A DNA stretch of 17,450 nucleotides from an uncultured bacterium (lineage in GTDB: Bacteria; Patescibacteriota; Minisyncoccia; Phycocordibacterales; PALSA-1337), in the NCBI GenBank assembly GCA_903905325.1, contig CAIVGA010000008.1, positions 1-17,450 on the forward strand, read 5' to 3'. Below, one piece after another: positions 1 to 5,346 of the stretch; positions within the stretch are counted from its first letter, which is position 1; each line of letters starts with the position of its first letter. The position numbers and the translations under genes were made by a program. Under the pieces are notes generated by a model. It did no database searches. It had not been told where the DNA came from and was given only the letters and a program-made list of their open reading frames with translations.

Positions 1-2
1 CA

Positions 3-401
3 ACGCGACGCGGAGCAGGCGGACATCGGGCTGGAAAAACAAAAACTGGCAGCGAATTTGTATTTATCCACGAGTTTCCTGCATCTGTCAGAGCATTTTA
101 TAGTATGAAAAAGGAAGATGATCCTTCAGTAACAAAAAGTTTTGACTTACTTTGGAATGGACTTGAGATCACGAGCGGTGCTCAAAGAGAACATAGGGTT
201 GAGCAGTTGGAAAAACAAATTAAAGAGAAAGGATTTAATACTTCGTCTTTTTCAACATATTTGAATTTCTTTAAATATGGATGTCCTCCACATGGTGGTT
301 TTGCTCCTGGTCCTACTAGAATGCTTATGAAGATTTTTAATCTACCAAACGTCAGGGAAGTAACATATCTTTATCGTGGAATAAAGCGACTGGAGCCATA
401 G
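3..401 (+). CDS. aspS: Aspartyl-tRNA synthetase, archaeal-type, C-terminal part (5' end beyond window)
   Basis: This is the C-terminal catalytic end of a class II aspartyl-tRNA synthetase, which charges tRNA-Asp (and possibly tRNA-Asn) with aspartate in the cytoplasm. The frame is open from base 3, and the segment before the ATG at 105 already reads as synthetase (SEFVFIHEFP, then AFYSM), so that ATG is internal. Family signatures are KSFDLLWNGLEITSGAQREH, FKYGCPPHGGF and the motif 3 region GPTRMLMKIFNLPNVRE. The SGAQR and PPHGG blocks match the archaeal/non-discriminating type rather than the long bacterial AspRS. Motif 3 keeps its ATP-binding arginine but has Thr where a Glu is usual, and the terminal FPRD-like block is replaced by LYRG. 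Codons before about residue 17 look out of frame (see findings). The family is secure; whether the gene is intact cannot be judged here. Confidence 0.88.
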   Translation, partial: TRRGAGGHRAGKTKTGSEFVFIHEFPASVRAFYSMKKEDDPSVTKSFDLLWNGLEITSGAQREHRVEQLEKQIKEKGFNTSSFSTYLNFFKYGCPPHGGFAPGPTRMLMKIFNLPNVREVTYLYRGIKRLEP

Positions 402-446
402 TGGTGATTATTTTTTGATCTAATTTAATTCCAACACAAAAATTTC

Positions 447-479
447 CGCATGTAATCTTGCATGCGCTATTTTCTTTTT
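447..479 (+). terminator. Weak intrinsic terminator candidate after aspS
   Basis: A 6-bp perfect stem (cgcatg, 447-452, with catgcg, 461-466) and an 8-nt loop is followed by a T-rich stretch with interruptions (ctattttcttttt, 467-479). It lies 45 bp after the aspS stop. The stem is short and the T-tract impure, so termination would probably be partial. Confidence 0.3.
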
Positions 480-531
480 GATAAAATTGTATCAATAACA
501 CATCGAACATTGCGTGCAATCGCCTCTCTGT

Positions 532-572
532 TAATTCGGTTGCATTAGGATCGTTGATCGCAGACCGAATTA
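532..572. other. Strong inverted repeat upstream of the coiled-coil gene
   Basis: TAATTCGG (532-539) and CCGAATTA (565-572) form a perfect 8-bp outer stem, with an extra T540-A564 pair possible. Inside are tgc/gca and a GATC-GTT-GATC mini-hairpin, so the whole 41-nt segment can fold. No T-tract follows on either strand, so it is not a standard terminator. It ends 21 bp before the ATG at 594 and could be a regulatory hairpin or a remnant. Another perfect repeat, TTGATA/TATCAA, lies at 478-495. The 192-bp gap between aspS and the gene at 594 holds nothing else I can support. Confidence 0.35.
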
Positions 573-593
573 TCAACTAAGTTAAAATTAAAT

Positions 594-950
594 ATGTCTA
601 CTATGATACTTTCACCTATGCAAAATAATTACGTGACAAAAGAGGAGTTTGGGGAGTTTAAAGATGAGATGCTAGATTTCAAAACAGATACCGGGATACG
701 TTTTGATAATGTCGATGCTGATATTAGGAATCTGAGGAAATTTACATGGGAAGGGTTTGTTGGTATGGAGAAGTTTATACTTAATAGTTTTATTGATTTT
801 GAAGATAAGTTTGGAAAAAAAATGGACGAAAAGTTCGAGAAAAATAGATTAGCTATTATTAGCCATGTTGACAAAAAGATGGACGAGAAGTTTGAGAAAA
901 ATAAGATTGATATTATTGCTCATATTAATAAAATTAATCTTGTAAAATAA
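594..950 (+). CDS. Small charged coiled-coil protein with a 19-residue tandem repeat (unknown function)
   Basis: I do not recognise a family. The 118-residue product has no signal peptide or obvious membrane segment. Its N-terminal half contains EEFGEFKDEMLDFKTDTG followed by DNVDADIRNLRKFTWEG, an amphipathic, Lys/Glu-rich pattern with heptad-like spacing that suggests a coiled coil. The C-terminal third is two copies of a 19-residue unit starting KKMDEKFEKN (residues 75-93 and 94-112). The start is the first ATG in an AT-rich stretch without a Shine-Dalgarno sequence; a second ATG lies three codons later at 603. Coding potential is supported by the repeat being kept at protein level despite synonymous and conservative changes. 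It stands alone between aspS and a NUDIX gene on the same strand. Confidence 0.65.
   Translation: MSTMILSPMQNNYVTKEEFGEFKDEMLDFKTDTGIRFDNVDADIRNLRKFTWEGFVGMEKFILNSFIDFEDKFGKKMDEKFEKNRLAIISHVDKKMDEKFEKNKIDIIAHINKINLVK
816..929 (+). repeat. Two tandem 57-nt coding repeats
   Basis: Two adjacent in-frame 57-nt units (816-872, 873-929) encode KKMDEKFEKNRLAIISHVD and KKMDEKFEKNKIDIIAHIN. They differ by synonymous changes (gaa/gag, ttc/ttt) and a few conservative replacements. This indicates an older duplication under protein-level constraint, probably extending a coiled coil by whole turns. Confidence 0.75.
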
Positions 951-1083
951 TATGATTTCAGAAGGAGTGGCCACTATTTGAAGTGTGTGTGGATAATAAA
1001 AAAGATATCAGAAAACTTAAGAAAATGTTTGAGATTAAAGATTGAATCCGTCACTCACTATCGAATAGGGAATGTTCAGAACT

Positions 1084-1114
1084 TTAACTTTTGTTTTAGT
1101 AAGATTGTGATAAT
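1084..1114 (+). promoter_or_regulatory. Candidate promoter of the NUDIX gene, extended -10
   Basis: GATAAT (1109-1114) is preceded by TG one base upstream, the extended -10 pattern. The -35 region is poor (ttaact at 1084-1089, spacing 19). Transcription would start near 1121, leaving a leader of about 5 nt before the ATG at 1126. Confidence 0.4.
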
Positions 1115-1125
1115 ATATGTGTATT

Positions 1126-1746
1126 ATGGATAAAAATGAAACACCAAAACCAAGTTCACTAGAGATGAAACCTAAGTTTGAAATTGCCTACAAAGGGAAG
1201 ATGTTTGAAATTGTTACTTTTGAGGGGAAGCCTGGTGTAAAATTTGAAGCAGCCGTTAGAGCTCCAGGTGTGCGTCTTATTATTGAGACAGAAAAGGACG
1301 GTATGAAGGCATTGCTTATGACCAAGGAATTACGTAGAGAGGCAGGAGGTTATGATTTTAGGTTACCTGGAGGTAAAGTTTTTGATACTCTTGATCAATT
1401 GGATGAACATAGAAAATCTGGCACAGATATCGCGGGTATTGCACAAAGAGCTGCTGAAAAAGAAGGGAAGGAAGAGGCTGGCATTTCAGGAGGTGATTAT
1501 CAACCACTTGAAGTTTCAAAAGCCGGAGCATCGGTCGAGTGGGATTTACATTATTTTAAGGTTACTGGTGCAAAGTTTGGAGAGCAGGAGCTTGAAGAGG
1601 CTGAGCAAGGTGATATTGATACTATCGTGTTATCAGCTAAAGAAATTTTTGAGAAATTATCAAAAAGAGAAATAAAGGAAGGTCGCAGTGCCGACATGCT
1701 ATGGTCGTGGTTAAACAGTAATGGATTCATCAAATTTGAAAGATAA
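1126..1746 (+). CDS. NUDIX family hydrolase with an insertion in the NUDIX box
   Basis: This is a 206-residue NUDIX hydrolase, a family that cleaves nucleoside diphosphates linked to another moiety (such as ADP-ribose, or oxidised or sugar nucleotides) with Mg2+. The signature is split: RLPGGKVFD (around residue 83) holds the first conserved Gly, and KEGKEEAGI (112-120) is the RExxEExGU helix with Lys for the usual Arg and metal-ligand glutamates at 116-117. The distance from Gly to this helix is about 15 residues longer than canonical. The N-terminal beta-rich segment (FEIAYKGKMFEIVTFEGKPG) resembles ADP-ribose pyrophosphatase-type NUDIX proteins, so that substrate is a guess. An in-frame ATG at 1117 would add three residues, but the -10-like box at 1109-1114 would put it upstream of the predicted transcript start, so 1126 is preferred. 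No Shine-Dalgarno sequence is seen. Confidence 0.82.
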   Translation: MDKNETPKPSSLEMKPKFEIAYKGKMFEIVTFEGKPGVKFEAAVRAPGVRLIIETEKDGMKALLMTKELRREAGGYDFRLPGGKVFDTLDQLDEHRKSGTDIAGIAQRAAEKEGKEEAGISGGDYQPLEVSKAGASVEWDLHYFKVTGAKFGEQELEEAEQGDIDTIVLSAKEIFEKLSKREIKEGRSADMLWSWLNSNGFIKFER

Positions 1747-1841
1747 TTAACTCCTGAATACTCGTTTTGAAATAATATTTCTGATTAGTAAGTTCCGAAA
1801 GCTAACCTATATGATCATGGTCTAGATGCCTATTTTCTTAT

Positions 1842-1867
1842 CCCCACCCACGCCAGCCCCAAACCCC
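1842..1867 (-). other. G-quadruplex-capable tract abutting the rpoB promoter
   Basis: The plus strand has C-runs of 4, 3, 4 and 4 (1842-1845, 1847-1849, 1857-1860, 1864-1867). The minus strand is therefore G4-N3-G4-N7-G3-N1-G4, which fits the standard three-tetrad G4 pattern. The tract ends directly at the -35 box TTGACT (1868). Such C-richness is out of character with the AT-rich surroundings. Confidence 0.5.
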
Positions 1868-1895
1868 TTGACTTTTTTCTAGTATCTGATAAGGT
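1868..1895 (+). promoter_or_regulatory. rpoB promoter (sigma-70 type)
   Basis: The -35 TTGACT (1868-1873, 5 of 6 consensus) lies 16 bp before TAAGGT (1890-1895), which is preceded by TGa, an extended -10 element. Predicted transcription start is about 1902. It is the best promoter-like sequence in the 384-bp gap (1747-2130) between the NUDIX gene and rpoB and would drive rpoB, the inserted gene and rpoC. Confidence 0.6.
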
Positions 1896-1901
1896 AGCCC
1901 C

Positions 1902-2130
1902 AACTTCGCAGATTGCGTTCTGCCCACTTAGCGGAGGATTATAGGCAAGGTTAGCCATTATTTAGTCCTTACCCGTGCATATTCAACTGCAATAACTGCA
2001 TGAATAGTAGCGTTCCTGTCCTCGGGAGCGCCTTTTGTGTTGTTACGGGTACGTGCCTCGGTTTTGATCTAAATAAAATTCTTCGTAGTGCGCGCAAATT
2101 TTAATAATTAATTTTAATAAAAATAAAAAC
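1902..2130 (+). promoter_or_regulatory. Long structured 5' leader of rpoB
   Basis: About 229 nt of predicted untranslated leader. Visible elements in order are: TCTGCCCA (1919-1926), with its TGCC able to pair with GGCA (1944-1947); AGGTTA (1948-1953); TAGTCCTTACCCGT (1963-1976); a hairpin from TATTC/GAATA with an inner tgca/tgca (1979-2006); the attenuator-like hairpin at 2010-2031; and ACGGGTA (2045-2051), complementary to TACCCGT (1970-1976), a possible long-range pairing. A 34-codon reading frame, 2000-2104, runs through the hairpin. The last 35 nt are AT-rich and unstructured with two copies of ATTTTAATA, consistent with ribosome loading without a Shine-Dalgarno sequence. No known riboswitch class is recognised. 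Confidence 0.4.
2010..2040 (+). terminator. Attenuator-like hairpin in the rpoB leader
   Basis: GCGTTCCT (2010-2017) pairs with GGGAGCGC (2024-2031) over 8 bp including two G-U pairs, loop of 6 nt, followed by cctttt and a further T/G-rich stretch. The position inside the leader, between promoter and rpoB, suggests premature termination control rather than an end of gene. The T-tract is only four pure Ts, so strength is uncertain. Confidence 0.4.
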
Positions 2131-5100
2131 ATGTCGAATCAACACACAGCCGCTCGTCCACAGAAATTCTTTTCACGTTACCAAGCTCCACTTGTAGAGA
2201 TGCCAAATTTGGTCGAGTCACAGCTGTCTTCTTTCAATACACTTATTGAGCAAGGTCTCGCGAATTTGCTCAAAGAATTTTCTGACATCAAAGACTATGC
2301 AGAAAAGAAATTTGAACTTTCATTTGGCAAAGTCGAACTCATTCGTCCAAAATTCAATGAGCACTATGCAAAGACGAATAAGCTCAACTATGAGGGTCAG
2401 ATCAAAGTTACAGTTACTTTGAAGAACAAATCTCTCAATGTTGTGAAAGAGCAGGAAATGTTTCTTGCTGATTTTCCATTGATGACAGACCACGGTACTT
2501 TCATCATCAACGGTGTTGAACGTGTTATTGCTCCACAACTTGCACGTTCTTTTGGTATTTTCTTCACAGCCAACGAAGTCCGCGGAAAAGTATACTTTGG
2601 TGCCAAGGTTGTTCCAGCTCGCGGTGCTTGGATGGAAATCGAAATGGACACAGATGGCACTATATACACTCGTATAGACCGCAAGAGAAAATTTCCAATT
2701 ACATCACTGATCCGTGTTCTCGGTGCTGACACGAATGCAGCCATCGAAGCTCTTTTCAAAGGAAATCCAGAAGCCAAGAAAGTTATTGACATTACTTTGG
2801 CCAAAGATCACGCCAAGACTGCTGACGATGCATTTATAGAAATTCACAAGCGTCTTCGTGATGGTGACTTGGCTACTGCAGAAAATGCTCGTTCATTCAT
2901 CAAATCCGTTCTCTCAGCCGACCGTTATGATATTTCTCGTGTTGGTCGCTTCCGCTTCAACAAGCGTTTTGCAAAGCCTATGGATGAAAAGTCTCTAGAG
3001 CGCCGTACAATTTCTCTTGACGATATTGTTACTACTATTGGTCACATCGTAGAGATGAACAATACGCCAGATATGTTGCCAGATGATATCGATCACCTTG
3101 GTTCACGTCGCGTCAGATACGTTGGGGAACTCTTAGAACAGCGTATTCGCCTTGGTCTTACACAGATGAAGAGAAATATTCAGGATAAGATGTCTACTAT
3201 CGAACCTGATATTACTTTACCTGTTTCATTTATTTATCCTCGTCCACTCCAAGCTCGTATCAAGGAATTCTTCACAACAAATCAATTGTCTCAGTTCATG
3301 TTGCAAGAGAATGCACTTTCAGAAATGTCTCACCTAAGAACTCTTACAGCACTCGGACCCGGTGGTCTTTCTCGTGAAAGAGCTGGCTTCGAAGTGCGTG
3401 ACGTTCACCCATCTCACTACGGAAGACTTTGTCCAATCGAAACTCCTGAAGGTCCAAACATTGGTCTAGTTTTGCGTCTCGCGACTTATTCCAAGGTCAA
3501 CGAATTTGGCATGATCGAGACTCCTTATGCTCGTGTCAAAAACGGTAAGATTACAAAGGAAATTATTTATATGAATGCTTTGGAAGAAGAGAATCACCAC
3601 ATTGCTCATGCTGCTACTCCTTATGATGCAACTACTGGTCTCATCAAGGCTGAAGAAGTCGAAGCACGTCAGAATGGTCGTCCAGCTGTTGTGAAGCGTG
3701 AAGAAGTTGACTTCATCGACGTCGCCGCCAACCAAGCTTTCTCAGTTGCCGCTTCTCTTATTCCTTTCTTGAACCACGATGATGCAAACCGCGCATTGAT
3801 GGGATCGAACATGCAGAAACAAGCTACACCTTGTCTTATTCCAGAAGCTCCAATAGTTGCAACTGGTATGGAAGCAAAGGCTGTTCTTGATACAGGACGT
3901 ATCGTTGTTGCTCCAGAAGATGGTGAAATTATCCATGTTGATGCTCAGAAGATCGTCTTCGAGTCAAAAGCTCATGGTAGTAAGCCAGCAAAGAAACACG
4001 AATATGATCTTATTCTTTTCTCACGTACAAATGGTTTTACCGCATTCCATCAGCGCCCAATAGTTTCTCTTGGTGACAAAGTAAAGAAGGGTGATGTTTT
4101 GGCTGATACTTCTACTTCAGAAAATGGTCAGATCGCTCTTGGGCACAATGCACTCGTAGCCTTCATGTCATGGTCTGGTGCCAACTACGAAGACGCCATT
4201 ATTTTGTCAGAGCGTGTCGTGAAGAATGCAAAATGGTCTTCTATTCACATCGAGGAATTCGTAGTGAATGTTCGTGACACAAAGCTCGGTCCAGAAGTTA
4301 CGACTTGTGATATTCCAAACGTTGGTGAAGCCAAGCTCAAAAATCTTACAGAAGAGGGAATAGTTCGCATTGGTGCAGAGGTTCGTCCAGGCGATATTCT
4401 TGTTGGTAAAATTTCTCCAAAAGGTGAGACACAACTTACTCCAGAAGAGCGCTTGCTCCGTTCGATTTTCGGTGAAAAAGCTCGCGATGTGAAGGATACT
4501 TCAAAGCGCATGGAAAATGGAAAGCGCGGTCGTATTATTTCTGTCAAGATTTTCTCACGTGAGAATGGTGACAAGCTCGAGTCTGGTATCATCAAGAAAA
4601 TTTATATTGAAGTTGCTCAGGTTCGTAACGTTTCAGTCGGTGACAAAATGGCCGGTCGTCACGGAAACAAAGGTGTTATTTCAAAGATTCTTCCAGAAGA
4701 AGATATGCCATATATGGAAGATGGAACTCCAGTTGATGTTATTCTTACACCACTCGGCGTGCCATCACGTATGAACCTCGGACAGATTCTAGAATTACAC
4801 TTGGGTCTAGCCGCAAACGCACTTGGTTATCAAGCCGTCGTTCCTCCTTTCATGGGAGCTACAGATGCAGAAATCAAGGATGAGCTTGTAAAGGCTGGAT
4901 TCGATAAATCAGGAAAGATGAAACTTCGCGATGGTCGCACAGGTGAACATTTTGATCAACCAATCGCAGTTGGTTATATGTATATCTTGAAGCTTCACCA
5001 CATGGTGGAAGACAAGATTCACATGCGTTCTATTGGTCCTTATTCTCTCATCACTCAACAGCCACTCGGAGGTAAAGCTCAAGGTGGAGGTCAGAGATTT

Positions 5101-5337
5101 GGAGAAATGGAAGTCTGGGCACTCTTAGGTCACGGTGCAGCGCACACACTCCGCGAAATTCTCACAGTTAAGTCTGACGATATCGTCGGTCGTTCACAGA
5201 CATTCGATTCTATTGTTAAGGGTGAGCGCATGAAGGCTCCAAACTTGCCAGCATCGTTCAATGTTCTTTTGAAGACTTTGAGAGGTTTGGCCTTGAATGT
5301 AGAACTTGTTAAGAAGAGTAAAGTTGAGGAGGAATAA
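2131..5337 (+). CDS. rpoB: DNA-directed RNA polymerase subunit beta
   Basis: This is the beta subunit of RNA polymerase, which forms the active-site cleft with beta' and binds nascent RNA. At 1068 residues it is compact, lacking the large lineage-specific insertions of E. coli RpoB (1342). Signatures are GLSRERAGFEVRDVHPSHYG and CPIETPEGPNIGL (around residues 415-450), GANYEDAIILSE, GDKMAGRHGNKGVISK (around 837), and the C-terminal GGKAQGGGQRFGEMEVWALL clamp segment. The rifampicin-pocket region (around 380-410) departs from consensus at several contact positions (see findings). The ATG at 2131 opens after an AT-rich leader with no Shine-Dalgarno sequence. The gene ends in a double stop (taataa), and nine bases later a membrane protein gene begins instead of rpoC. 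Confidence 0.98.
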   Translation: MSNQHTAARPQKFFSRYQAPLVEMPNLVESQLSSFNTLIEQGLANLLKEFSDIKDYAEKKFELSFGKVELIRPKFNEHYAKTNKLNYEGQIKVTVTLKNKSLNVVKEQEMFLADFPLMTDHGTFIINGVERVIAPQLARSFGIFFTANEVRGKVYFGAKVVPARGAWMEIEMDTDGTIYTRIDRKRKFPITSLIRVLGADTNAAIEALFKGNPEAKKVIDITLAKDHAKTADDAFIEIHKRLRDGDLATAENARSFIKSVLSADRYDISRVGRFRFNKRFAKPMDEKSLERRTISLDDIVTTIGHIVEMNNTPDMLPDDIDHLGSRRVRYVGELLEQRIRLGLTQMKRNIQDKMSTIEPDITLPVSFIYPRPLQARIKEFFTTNQLSQFMLQENALSEMSHLRTLTALGPGGLSRERAGFEVRDVHPSHYGRLCPIETPEGPNIGLVLRLATYSKVNEFGMIETPYARVKNGKITKEIIYMNALEEENHHIAHAATPYDATTGLIKAEEVEARQNGRPAVVKREEVDFIDVAANQAFSVAASLIPFLNHDDANRALMGSNMQKQATPCLIPEAPIVATGMEAKAVLDTGRIVVAPEDGEIIHVDAQKIVFESKAHGSKPAKKHEYDLILFSRTNGFTAFHQRPIVSLGDKVKKGDVLADTSTSENGQIALGHNALVAFMSWSGANYEDAIILSERVVKNAKWSSIHIEEFVVNVRDTKLGPEVTTCDIPNVGEAKLKNLTEEGIVRIGAEVRPGDILVGKISPKGETQLTPEERLLRSIFGEKARDVKDTSKRMENGKRGRIISVKIFSRENGDKLESGIIKKIYIEVAQVRNVSVGDKMAGRHGNKGVISKILPEEDMPYMEDGTPVDVILTPLGVPSRMNLGQILELHLGLAANALGYQAVVPPFMGATDAEIKDELVKAGFDKSGKMKLRDGRTGEHFDQPIAVGYMYILKLHHMVEDKIHMRSIGPYSLITQQPLGGKAQGGGQRFGEMEVWALLGHGAAHTLREILTVKSDDIVGRSQTFDSIVKGERMKAPNLPASFNVLLKTLRGLALNVELVKKSKVEEE

Positions 5338-5346
5338 TAAAATTCT

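Noticed and set aside
64..72. TTATCCACG, one base off a DnaA box
   Set aside because: A single site inside aspS coding sequence with no cluster or AT-rich unwinding region; chance match.
352..576. Minus-strand reading frame of 74 codons overlapping the end of aspS
   Set aside because: It can only start at TTG, directly after an in-frame stop, overlaps a real gene by 50 bp and matches no family I know. The 532-572 hairpin falls in its 5' part. Some of it (DPNATELTERRLHAMFDVLL) looks protein-like, so a decayed gene is not excluded.
956..1045. Plus-strand open stretch of 29 codons reading KEWPLFEVCVDNKKDIRKL
   Set aside because: No start codon, a stop directly upstream and no recognised family. 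It may be a gene remnant but cannot be supported.
1902..2130. Known riboswitch or ribosomal-protein leader before rpoB
   Set aside because: No recognisable core of a described class, and no rplJ/rplL genes precede rpoB here.
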